Shown here piece after piece: positions 1 through 7,617 of a DNA stretch of 64,000 nucleotides. The translations under genes were made by a program, and so were the position numbers. The stretch covers positions 62,001 through 126,000 of the forward strand of contig JAUYAK010000076.1 of assembly GCA_030693515.1 (NCBI GenBank). Direction: 5' to 3'. The stretch comes from Opitutaceae bacterium (lineage in GTDB: Bacteria; Verrucomicrobiota; Verrucomicrobiia; Opitutales; Opitutaceae). Within the stretch, counting starts at the first letter, position 1, and the number at the start of each line of letters is the position of its first letter. Below the pieces are notes generated by a model. It searched no databases, was not told the DNA's origin, and saw nothing but the letters and a program-made list of their open reading frames with translations.

Positions 1-616
1 CGGCAAGATCGATGATCGCCTCTTTCGTGTAGGTATCGAGGGCGTTGAACGTGGCGACGCCATCCTTCGCGGGATTCTCGCCGTTGTTGCCTTGGTTGTA
101 GAACGGCGTGGCGTTGCCCTGGTTGTTGGGCGGCACGACGCCATTGCCGAGCAAGGTGTCCTTCCCGCCTTTGCGGTGGTCCACCTTCGTCACGGTGTAG
201 GTCTGCACCAGGTTCTGCGCATTGTCGGCGACGTGGTTGACCACGCCCAGGTAGGACTGGAGGATCGTGTTTCGATTCCTGAACCCCGTCGTGAATTGAA
301 ACTGGTAGCTCAGCGTCGGCTTGCCGGCCTTCACGTCATCGCCGAGCGCGACGTGGATTTCATACAGCACCTCGTCGTCGAAATTGTATTTGTTCGGTCC
401 CACGCCCGGTTCTTCGTGCGGATAGACGCTCAGCGCGACGGTCAGTCGCTTGGAGGAGCCGGAACCTTTGACGAAGGCATATACGTCTGTGGTGTTAGCC
501 GCCGGATCTAAAATGATGAGCGGGGCGTCTTGGTGGCTGGAGGCCGGCAACAGCGCGGGCAACAGGGCCGCGAGCGCGAGCTTCGCGGTGAGGCGTTGGA
601 ATCTTAGTATCTTCAT
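1..616 (-). CDS. DUF4331 family secreted protein (3' part outside window)
   Basis: Only the N-terminal 205 codons lie in the window; the gene runs off the left edge. The ATG at 614-616 opens a Sec signal peptide of about 25 residues (MKILRFQRL, then an Ala/Leu-rich core ending near LLPASS). The mature part starts with the family signature SSHQDAP...DPAANTTDVYAF, and later has a KYNFDDEVLYEIHV strand and a QFQFTTGF strand. DUF4331 proteins are exported and of unknown biochemical role. A TPR gene lies 76 nt upstream on the same strand; DUF4331 and TPR genes are often paired, so co-transcription is likely. A GAGAAG purine stretch about 10 nt before the ATG could be the ribosome site. Family assignment is firm; function is unknown. 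Confidence 0.85.
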   Translation of the reverse strand, partial: MKILRFQRLTAKLALAALLPALLPASSHQDAPLIILDPAANTTDVYAFVKGSGSSKRLTVALSVYPHEEPGVGPNKYNFDDEVLYEIHVALGDDVKAGKPTLSYQFQFTTGFRNRNTILQSYLGVVNHVADNAQNLVQTYTVTKVDHRKGGKDTLLGNGVVPPNNQGNATPFYNQGNNGENPAKDGVATFNALDTYTKEAIIDLA

Positions 617-692
617 GTGATGTGGCTTCTCGTTGGTTTTGTTTTTTCTGGGGTCGGTCTGGAAAAAATCCGCGGGGTGTTCGTGCTGGAGA

Positions 693-2075
693 TCAACGGG
701 CTTCCGTCCTCGGACCGTCGGGCGGCGCAACCGCCTTGTTCACTCGGCTCGCGCCTTGGGTGAGATGCTCCCGCTCCGAAGGCAGCAACAGGTTGGCCAG
801 CCCTCGGGCGCGCGTGAGCCCGTCCGCGGCGTTTTCGCGGTCGAGACGCGCGGCGATCACGGCCGCATGGAGGAAGAGCCGGGCATCCTGGGTGCCTTCG
901 GCGAGGGCGCGTTCCATCGCGGTCCACGCCTCGGCGTGGTGGCCGGCGGCGGACTGCGCCCAAGCGAGTGCGTCATGCGTGAATATGTCCGCACGATCTT
1001 GCAACTCGCGCTTCGCCAAGCGCAGGGCCAAGTCGATCTGCTCGCCACGGGTGGCGAGAAACAGCGCGAAGGTGCGCGGATCGTTCGCAGCACCCGTGCG
1101 CTTAAGTTCGGTCTCAACGGCCTCGGCTTCGCTGATGCGGTTCGCTGCGCGCAACGCATCGGCGAGCGCCCACTGATATTCCGGCAGCGGATTTTTCTCG
1201 GACGCGCGGCGAAGGAGTTCGGACGCTTCGGAGTATTTACGGGCGGTCAGCAACATTCGGCCGCGCAGCAAGAGCGCCGGCGCATAGTCCGGAACGAATT
1301 TTCCGGCCGTTTCGACCGCGGCTTCCGCGCTCGCGGCCGCGCCCGCTTGGGCCTGGAATGTAGCCAGCCGTGTGAACGCCCACGCCGACGCCTCGGCATT
1401 CTGTGGGCTGGCCGCGCGCACGGCGAGCGTGGCGGCCTCGATTGCGCCCGTGAGATCGCCCTTGAGCCAGCGTGCGTGAGCGACACGGCTGTATGACTGA
1501 AGTTCGGGCCGGAGATCGACCATCCGCTGATATTCGGCGATGGCTTCGTCAAGTTTGCCTTGGTCGGCGAGTGCATCCCCCAGAAGTCCGTGATCGAAGG
1601 CCAATTCCCGCTGTGCGACCAGCTGGCGCGCGATGGCCTCGGCCTCCTTGAAGCGATGGAGCGATTGCGCGACGTGACCTCTCAACAAAAGTCCGCCGGG
1701 GCTTTTCTCGTCGTTCACTTGCAGTGCGAGAGCGCATTGCTCGGCGAGCTTGTAGAAACCATTATCGTGACTCTCGCGGGCCTTGGCCACAAACAACCAG
1801 CCGAGTCGCTCGAGTTGCGGACGCGGGTCCGGTGTGGAGGTGACGCCCTGTTGAGCCTTCACGATCTGCTCGTCGGACTTCTCTGTCCCCACGTGCGGCG
1901 TGAGCGCGATCTGCCACGAAAGGGAGCGGCGCATGGGCCCAAACGGATCGTCGCCCGCGGATTGGCCGGGCCCAGGAGTGGAGTGGGCCGGCGCCCCGAA
2001 TGCGACCGCCGCGAGCGCGTAAGCCACCCCGATGACAGACGTCGCTCGGCGAACGGTGCGGTTAAATGGATTCAC
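693..2075 (-). CDS. Secreted tetratricopeptide repeat protein
   Basis: A 460-residue protein with a signal-like start (MNPFNRTVRRATS, then a hydrophobic stretch ending at FGAPAHS). From about residue 85 to 430 it is built of degenerate 34-residue TPR helices; examples are LAEQCALALQVNDEKSPG, GKLDEAIAEYQRMVDLRP and RKYSEASELLRRASEKNP. No catalytic motif is visible, so a protein-binding scaffold role in the periplasm or at the outer membrane is the likely reading. It is the upstream partner of the DUF4331 gene, and the two probably act together. The region upstream (2076-2232) carries its promoter, but no clear -35/-10 pair could be picked. Confidence 0.8.
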   Translation of the reverse strand: MNPFNRTVRRATSVIGVAYALAAVAFGAPAHSTPGPGQSAGDDPFGPMRRSLSWQIALTPHVGTEKSDEQIVKAQQGVTSTPDPRPQLERLGWLFVAKARESHDNGFYKLAEQCALALQVNDEKSPGGLLLRGHVAQSLHRFKEAEAIARQLVAQRELAFDHGLLGDALADQGKLDEAIAEYQRMVDLRPELQSYSRVAHARWLKGDLTGAIEAATLAVRAASPQNAEASAWAFTRLATFQAQAGAAASAEAAVETAGKFVPDYAPALLLRGRMLLTARKYSEASELLRRASEKNPLPEYQWALADALRAANRISEAEAVETELKRTGAANDPRTFALFLATRGEQIDLALRLAKRELQDRADIFTHDALAWAQSAAGHHAEAWTAMERALAEGTQDARLFLHAAVIAARLDRENAADGLTRARGLANLLLPSEREHLTQGASRVNKAVAPPDGPRTEAR

Positions 2076-2407
2076 GTTCGGAGATTATTGCAGGTGCTAC
2101 GCGGGACGAACGGACGCGGATGCACGCGATGCTTCACATGCCCTTTCAGTTTCGTGTGCGAAGGAGGAAATTTCACTCCCCACGCCACTCCCGATTTCGC
2201 GTGCGCGCTAGGGGGTCTAATACCAACATCCCCTAGCTTTTAGACTTCACAAATGGCAGGTGCCCGCCGAACTTGTGGCATGGCGCGAAAACTTCGGGAA
2301 CTGGGTTCGGCGGTGGTGGCGGAGATCGAGGCGGCGTGGGTTCAGGGTATGAACCGGCGAGATAGGTGACACTTAATCCGGGGTGATGGGTGACACTCCC
2401 GGGCACG
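2076..2407. other. Intergenic: TPR promoter region and left flank of an IS481 remnant
   Basis: No supported gene. The left part must contain the minus-strand promoter of the TPR gene. It also holds an 8-bp inverted repeat (listed separately) and, at about 2364-2398, two near-identical direct repeats of GGTGACACT just before the transposase remnant, which are probably part of the insertion-sequence end. Confidence 0.5.
2207..2237. repeat. 8-bp perfect inverted repeat, hairpin followed by T-run
   Basis: GCTAGGGG (2207-2214) and CCCCTAGC (2230-2237) are perfect arms around a 15-nt loop, followed on the plus strand by TTTT. It could be a weak plus-strand terminator or an operator upstream of the TPR gene; no plus-strand gene ends here, which favours the operator or a mobile-element remnant. 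Confidence 0.4.
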
Positions 2408-2611
2408 ATGCCCTGGAAAACTATCACCCCCATGGAAGAATTTAACCGCTTCGTCATCCTCGCGCAGAGCGATCGCTTCACCGTCACCGAGCTGTGCGAA
2501 CAGTTCGGCATCAGCCGCAAGACCGGCTACAAGCACCTGGAGCGCTACGCGGCCGCCGGGAGAAGCCGAAGTGACATGGGGTGGTCAGCCGGGCGCAGAG
2601 GCGCAGGCTGA
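2408..2611 (+). pseudogene. Truncated IS481-family transposase (N-terminal HTH only)
   Basis: The first roughly 52 codons match the conserved IS481 transposase start: MPWKTITPMEE, then the helix-turn-helix stretch VTELCEQFGISRKTGYKHL and ERYAAAG. Homology stops near 2562 and the frame runs into unrelated residues before a stop at 2609-2611. IS481 transposases are normally around 300-400 residues with a DDE core, and none of that core follows, so this is a dead 5' fragment. The preceding GGTGACACT direct repeats probably belong to the element end. Confidence 0.8.
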
Positions 2612-2913
2612 CCATCGCTATGATTCCCCATCATCCCCCGATCCCCGCAGCGGCCACCGCCGCGATCTCTGCCAGTCCCGCCCCGACCGCTCCCGTCGCG
2701 TGCGCCGCGGGGAAGGCAGGAAGGGGTCGGGAAGGTAGGAAGAGACGGCAGGAAGGGGTCAGGTGTGAAGGGCCTGTTGCCCAGGGTGATTTTTGTGGCG
2801 GGCGTGTGAGGTTGCCGGATTTGCGTTACGCGGCCTTCAATTCTCTTTGAGAAACCCGATCAACCCTTGGCGCGGCGCCGATCGCGGTGTCGGCGTCAGT
2901 TGCGCTCGGGTGA
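2612..2913. other. Intergenic scrap between two gene remnants
   Basis: No supported gene. It contains a purine-rich tandem repeat patch (2711-2770) and otherwise unstructured sequence between the IS481 fragment and the DsbA-like remnant. The junctions are presumably deletion or insertion scars. Confidence 0.45.
2715..2760. repeat. Short direct repeats GGCAGGAAGGGGTC
   Basis: The 14-mer GGCAGGAAGGGGTC occurs at 2715-2728 and again at 2747-2760, with a degenerate copy (GGTAGGAAGAGAC) between them. The following AGGTGTGAAG resembles sequence often seen next to REP-associated IS200-like transposases, but no such transposase is present here. Confidence 0.5.
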
Positions 2914-3393
2914 GCGCCAAAAACCGGTCGTTCGGTCCATGCGTCCCTGTCCGACTATCAGCGGGCCCATCCCGCAGCCGTGCGGCTGGTCTTCCGTCAC
3001 CTGCCGTTGTGGGAAATCCGCGGCCACGAATCTAGCCGGGCCGCCGCTGCCTTGAGCGAGATGGCCGGAGAGCAAGGCAAATTCTGGCCGTTCGTGGAAG
3101 CAGTTCACGCGCGCTCCCACCAACTGGATCGGCCCGGTTATCTCGAGCTGATGAGCAATCTGGGCTTCAACTCCACGAACGTGGAAGCCCGCCTTAGCGA
3201 CCCGCAAGATGCGGCGGTGGGGCGCGTCTTGCGCGACGAGGAACTCGCGGAACGCCTCGGCATCAACCAAACGCCTACGTTCGTCCTGCTCGTGGCCGGA
3301 CAGCAGCCGATTTCGGGGAACCAGCGCACGCTGCCGCGCCTGCTGAACTCACCGGTGGTTCAATCGAAGCTGGCACAGGCGGCCCAACGTTGA
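2914..3393 (+). pseudogene. 5'-truncated DsbA-like thioredoxin-fold protein lacking CXXC
   Basis: The open frame begins right after a stop at 2911-2913 without an ATG; a GTG at 2980 is the first usual start but has no visible ribosome site. The translation reads SDYQ-RAHPAAVRLVFRHLPLWE, then EMAGEQGKFWPF, LGINQTPTFVLLVAGQQP. This follows the DsbA_4-type thioredoxin fold (VRLVFRHxPL, QGKFWPF, cis-Pro TPTF). The catalytic CXXC that should sit between 'SDYQ' and the next helix is missing, as is the leading beta strand and any export signal. I read it as a deletion remnant. A short thioredoxin-like domain protein starting at GTG 2980 is the alternative. Confidence 0.6.
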
Positions 3394-3622
3394 ACGGGTC
3401 TGGGGCAGCCGGACGAGGGCAGGCTTTGGGGTTTGGAGTGGACGACCGGAGTTGAGGCGAATCGGGTGGCGCCACCACGATGGCGCGCAAACTCAGGCTC
3501 GGGGCGGAGGACGGGATTTACCCCGTGCTGAACCGGAGCACATCCCGGTCGGACATTTTCCGAGCGGAGCAGACGAGGGCGGCGTTCCTCCCATGGCTCG
3601 GGGCGGTGCCCGCCGGCCGGGC

Positions 3623-5476
3623 TCACGGCACCTCGTAGAATTCCACGAGGCTCTGGCCGCTGGCGTTGCCGACGCCGGTGGCGTGGACGGTGTAGAGCCC
3701 CGGATCGAGCGTGAGCAGGAGCGCGGCGTCCTTGCTGCCCTCGGGCAGCGCAAAGGCACCGGTGGCGCCGGTGGCGAGCCGGAGATCGGCGAGGTTGGGC
3801 GCGTCGTTCCAGTTGTCGTTCACGGCGATCATGCGGCCGTCGGCGTTGAAGAGCGTGAGCAGCGAATCGGCCAGCGCGCCGCCGTCGCCAAAGGCGGCGA
3901 GGGTCGGGCCGATGGCGCGGATGAGGATGGGCTTGGGCCGCGCGCCGGTGACGACGAAGCCCACGATGTGCGCGCCGGCCGCGCCGCCCGCGAGGGCGCG
4001 GCTGGAGAGGTTGATCACGCGCGAGGGCAGCGTGAGGCGATAGACGAGGATCATGCTGTCGACCTCGAGGCCGCTGGCATCCGCGAAGGCGGTGCCGTTT
4101 TGAAATCCGGTCTGCGTGATGAAATCGTTGTCGTTGCCGACGAAGAGAAACCAGTCGTTGGGCGCGGCGGGATCGAGCGCGGGGGCCAGCGCGAGCGACT
4201 CCCATTTGCTGGAGAGATTCTGGGCGTCGTCGGCCGGGCCGTTGTGCAGGCCGAACTTGGCGAGCTGGGCGGCGTCGTTGAGGTCGATGAAAGGGACGCC
4301 TTGGGCGGCGACGAGGCCCGGGGCCAGCACGCCGTTGGGGGCGAGCGGCGTGGCGGGCGAGTCGTAGGCGGTGCCGGCGACGTTGGTGGCGCCGGTGAGA
4401 TCGTAGATCAGAATCTGGCGCAGCGTGGAGGCGGGCAAATCGCCGCCGCGGCCTGCGCCGGCTTCTTGGGCGAGGACGAGGAACTGGGTGCTGTTGATCG
4501 CGAACAGCTCGCTTTGCGCGGCCACTCGCCGGTCGCCGCCGCGGGTGTAGGTGGGCAACTGGAGGACATACTCGCCGCGGAGGGAGGGCGGCGTGGTCGT
4601 GAGATCGTAGGCCACGAGGCGAGTGAAGAGCCGCCGGGCGCTGCCGCCGCCGGCGCCGCCGTCCTGGCGGGTGGCGGACTGGAGGAGCGCGAAGAGCGTC
4701 CGCCCGTCGGGCGAAAGGCTGAGGCCCTCGAAGCCCTGGTTGTTTTGCCGGCCGGTCTCCGGATCGACCGGGACGGCGTGGGGCTGGCCGCGCGCGGGAT
4801 CGTCGGACGAGAAGGAGTCGGCGCCATTGCGGCGCGGGATGAACGCATCCGGCGGCCGGATCGCGGTGAGGAGCCGGCCGGCCGCGTCGAATTTGTAGAG
4901 GGAGGGGCCGTATTCGTCGCTGACCCAGAAGGAGCCGTCGGGCAGGAGCACGAGGCCCTCGGCATCAAGCGAGATCCGGCCGTTGAACGCCTGCGGCAGC
5001 GGGGGAAACCCGGCGCGCGTGCCGGCCCCGGTGAGCGTGGGGTCGAGCGCGGTGAGCGGCGTGCCGGAGGCCTCGGTGAACTTGATTGCATCGGCGAGGA
5101 CGAGGGCGAGCTGGGTCTGCGTCGCCGCCCCCGCGGGAGCGGGCGTGAAGGTGAACGTGAGCCGGTTGACCCGCGGCGTGTAGTTGGTGGTGCCCGAGAG
5201 GCTGGCCCCGCGATCGGGCTGGGCCCAGAGGGTGCCGGTGTAGGCGCCGCCGGCGGCCCGCTGCCACGCGCGCGCATCGAGGGCCAGGGCGGAGAAGGAA
5301 CCGAAGGTCTCGCCGAACTTATCCCGGGCATTGGCCGGCAGCCGTCCGACTCCCACCAGGCCGTGGTTGACGAAGGCCCGGCCGTTGAGCGTCACGGTGG
5401 TGACGGGCTGCGCCGAAACGAACGGCGGCAGTAGGGCGAGAAAGGCGAGGCAGGCCGGGAAACGAAAAAAAAGCAT
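3623..5476 (-). CDS. Secreted esterase-like (phytase-like fold) protein with C-terminal repeat domain
   Basis: A 617-residue protein. I chose the ATG at 5474-5476 because it opens a clean signal peptide (MLFFRFPACLAFLALLP...VSAQ); an ATG 14 codons earlier would bury it. Residues about 25-485 follow the 'esterase-like activity of phytase' beta-propeller: RISLDAEGLVLLPDGSFWVSDEYGP, then GFEGLSLSPDGRTLFAL. The last roughly 125 residues form a separate domain (INLSSRALAGGAAG... KPILIRAIGPTLAAFG ... VEFYEVP). That domain is repeated twice at the end of the 1030-residue dehydrogenase encoded at 14450-17542, so it is probably a surface-anchoring or assembly module. The substrate is unknown. It stands alone on the minus strand. 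Confidence 0.8.
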   Translation of the reverse strand: MLFFRFPACLAFLALLPPFVSAQPVTTVTLNGRAFVNHGLVGVGRLPANARDKFGETFGSFSALALDARAWQRAAGGAYTGTLWAQPDRGASLSGTTNYTPRVNRLTFTFTPAPAGAATQTQLALVLADAIKFTEASGTPLTALDPTLTGAGTRAGFPPLPQAFNGRISLDAEGLVLLPDGSFWVSDEYGPSLYKFDAAGRLLTAIRPPDAFIPRRNGADSFSSDDPARGQPHAVPVDPETGRQNNQGFEGLSLSPDGRTLFALLQSATRQDGGAGGGSARRLFTRLVAYDLTTTPPSLRGEYVLQLPTYTRGGDRRVAAQSELFAINSTQFLVLAQEAGAGRGGDLPASTLRQILIYDLTGATNVAGTAYDSPATPLAPNGVLAPGLVAAQGVPFIDLNDAAQLAKFGLHNGPADDAQNLSSKWESLALAPALDPAAPNDWFLFVGNDNDFITQTGFQNGTAFADASGLEVDSMILVYRLTLPSRVINLSSRALAGGAAGAHIVGFVVTGARPKPILIRAIGPTLAAFGDGGALADSLLTLFNADGRMIAVNDNWNDAPNLADLRLATGATGAFALPEGSKDAALLLTLDPGLYTVHATGVGNASGQSLVEFYEVP

Positions 5477-5566
5477 GGGGTAAGGCGGGAGCAAGCGGAC
5501 GGTCGCCGCGAGGTCCAACTAGGTGGACCCCTTGTCGCGCGGCGTCTGTTCGCGACGGTGTCCCTC

Positions 5567-6124
5567 TCAGAATACGTCCTCGTAGATTTCCGCCACGGTC
5601 ATCGCCTGCTTGAGGGAGCGAAACTCCACCACGGCCTCGGGCGCGGTGTGGATTTCACCCTCCCAGCCAGTGGCGCGACGGAAGATCGTCACTTCGCGTC
5701 GGTCCTGCGCCACGATGACGTATTCCTCCAACGTGGGAGCTTGCATGTAGTTGAGCTTTTTTTCCCGGAGATCGGTGTTCTCGGTCGAAGGCGAGAGCAC
5801 TTCCACGACCAAGGTGGGCAAATGGAGATACTGGCGAGTGATGCCTGTCGGGTGGCAGGACACGACGACGTCCGGATAGTAGAAAATATCCTCGCGGGCG
5901 ATGGCGAGCCGGAGCTTGAAAGTCTCGATGTAAACCCGGCAGGGGCCGCCGCGGAGCTTGGTGCGCAGGGCGGCGAAGATATTTCCCGTGATCGTGTTAT
6001 GCGGCTCACTCGCGCCGCTCATCGCATGGATGGAGCCGCCGACATACTCGTGGCGCACCTCGCCGGTTTCCTCGAGCGCGAGATATTCCTCGACGGAGAT
6101 CGGGAGGGCGCGGGCGGCTTCCAT
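5567..6124 (-). CDS. Uma2-family (DUF820) putative endonuclease
   Basis: A 185-residue protein starting at MEAARALPISVEEYLALEE; an in-frame ATG 12 codons upstream adds only low-complexity residues. The Uma2/DUF820 layout is clear: HEYVGGSIHAMSGAS, HNTITGNIFAAL, then the PD-(D/E)XK-like core YYPDVVVSCHP ... LPTLVVEVLSPSTENTDLREKKLNY. Members have a restriction-endonuclease-like fold and are common in multicopy in cyanobacteria, Planctomycetes and Verrucomicrobia; their role is unsettled. The gene is solitary, with no partner gene. Confidence 0.9.
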   Translation of the reverse strand: MEAARALPISVEEYLALEETGEVRHEYVGGSIHAMSGASEPHNTITGNIFAALRTKLRGGPCRVYIETFKLRLAIAREDIFYYPDVVVSCHPTGITRQYLHLPTLVVEVLSPSTENTDLREKKLNYMQAPTLEEYVIVAQDRREVTIFRRATGWEGEIHTAPEAVVEFRSLKQAMTVAEIYEDVF

Positions 6125-6170
6125 GATGGCGCAGGGTAGCGGGGCGGGCCCGGGTTTCAAGCCCCGCCCC

Positions 6171-7607
6171 TCACTCCGCCGGCGTCAGCCGGGCGATGCT
6201 GGTGGGCATGCACACGTAGAGCGCGCCGTCCGGGCCGCCGATGACATGGCGGATGCGGCCGAGGTCGCGGAAGAGGATTTCCTGATCGACGACCTTGCCG
6301 CCCTGGATCTCGAGGCGCACGAGCTGCTGGCCGGCGAGTGAGGCGAGGAAGAGCTGGTTTTTCCACTGCGGGAACTTGTCGCCCGTGTAGAAGTTCATCC
6401 CGCAGGGCGCGATGGACGGCACCCAGTAGGTGAGCGGCTGCTCCATGCCGGCCTTGTGCGTGAGGTCGGTGGTCGCCTTGCCGTCGTATTCCATGCCGTG
6501 GGTGATGACGGGCCAGCCGTAGTTTTTGCCCTTCTCGACGAGGTTGAGCTCGTCGCCGCCGCGCGGGCCGTGCTCGGCGTCGAAGAGCTGGCCAGTCACG
6601 GGATGGATCGCGAGGCCCTGGGGATTGCGGTGGCCGTAGCTCCAGAGGGTGGGGACGGCTTTCGGGTCCTTGGCGAAGGGGTTGTCGGCGGGCACGCGGC
6701 CGTCGTCGTGGAGGCGGTGGATCTTGCCGGTGGGGCGGTCAGTGAGCTGCGCTTGGTCGCGCTGGCCGCGCTCGCCGATGGCGAGGTAGAGGTAGCCCCG
6801 GCCGTCGAACGCGATGCGGCCGCCGAAGTGGACGCCGCCGGCCTTGATGTAGTGATCGAGGCTTGCCTGGTAGATGGTCTCCTGATCGACGAGGGCGCCT
6901 TCCTTGCTGAGTTTGCCGCGGATGATGCGCGTGAGGCTCACGGCCTCGCCCTTGTCGTTCTTCCGCGGATCGGCGAATGCGAAGTAGATCCAGCCGTTCT
7001 TCGCGAAGTCCGGGTGCGGGACGACATCGTAGAGGCCGGCTTGGCCGGCGGTGTCGACGACCGGCACGCCGAGGATGGGGCGGGGGGCGAGCTTGCCCTT
7101 GTCGATGAGGTAGGCGTAGCCGCGCTTCTCCGTCACGATGGCGCGGTCGGGGGTCAGGAAGGTTAAGCCCCACGGCTCGATCACGCCCTCGATCCAAGGA
7201 GCCAGGCGGAAGGCATGGTGCTTGGACTTGGCGGTGAGCGCCGGCACGGGCGGCGCCCCGGTGGCGCTGGTCTTGTTGCCGCGATGCAGCGCGCGCTGCT
7301 CCTGGATGTAGATGACCATCGCGCGGATTTCCTTTTCCGGAATCGCGGCGCCCCAGGGGGGCATGCCTTTTTCCGGGAAACCCTGGCGGATGCTCTTCGC
7401 GAGGCTCTCGTCGTCGCCGCCGACGAGCCACACATCGTCGAGCATCGAGGGGGCCTGGGCGCCCTCCATGTTCTTGCCGTGGCAACTGGCGCAAAGCAGG
7501 GCGTAGGTCTCGTTGATCTTGCCGGTGGCGCGGATGGTTTGCGCGGACGCGACGGAAGCGAGCGCGGCGGCGCTGGCGAGGAGGAGGAGGAGAGGAGAGA
7601 GTCGCAT
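6171..7607 (-). CDS. Cytochrome c-PQQ-dependent sugar dehydrogenase
   Basis: A 478-residue secreted protein: signal peptide 1-22 (MRLSPLLLLLASAAALASVASAQ), a class I cytochrome c domain (about 25-105) with CASCH at 39-43 and a likely axial Met in EKGMPPWG (82), and a soluble aldose/glucose dehydrogenase beta-propeller (about 130-475). Propeller motifs include PWGLTFLTPDRAIVTEKRG, GQAGLYDVVPHPDF, YGHRNPQGLAIHP and DAEHGPRGGDELNLVEKGKN. The family oxidises aldoses with PQQ; the fused haem c would take electrons onward to the respiratory chain. No PQQ biosynthesis gene is in the window. Confidence 0.88.
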   Translation of the reverse strand: MRLSPLLLLLASAAALASVASAQTIRATGKINETYALLCASCHGKNMEGAQAPSMLDDVWLVGGDDESLAKSIRQGFPEKGMPPWGAAIPEKEIRAMVIYIQEQRALHRGNKTSATGAPPVPALTAKSKHHAFRLAPWIEGVIEPWGLTFLTPDRAIVTEKRGYAYLIDKGKLAPRPILGVPVVDTAGQAGLYDVVPHPDFAKNGWIYFAFADPRKNDKGEAVSLTRIIRGKLSKEGALVDQETIYQASLDHYIKAGGVHFGGRIAFDGRGYLYLAIGERGQRDQAQLTDRPTGKIHRLHDDGRVPADNPFAKDPKAVPTLWSYGHRNPQGLAIHPVTGQLFDAEHGPRGGDELNLVEKGKNYGWPVITHGMEYDGKATTDLTHKAGMEQPLTYWVPSIAPCGMNFYTGDKFPQWKNQLFLASLAGQQLVRLEIQGGKVVDQEILFRDLGRIRHVIGGPDGALYVCMPTSIARLTPAE

Positions 7608-7617
7608 GGGAGGAAGG

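Noticed and set aside
2581-2850. 89-codon plus-strand frame
   Set aside because: Covers the purine repeat patch; Pro/Ala low complexity only.
3452-5434. Long plus-strand open frame (660 codons) opposite the esterase-like gene
   Set aside because: Low-complexity Gly/Arg/Glu-rich translation typical of the antisense of a GC-rich gene; the minus strand has a signal peptide and domain motifs.
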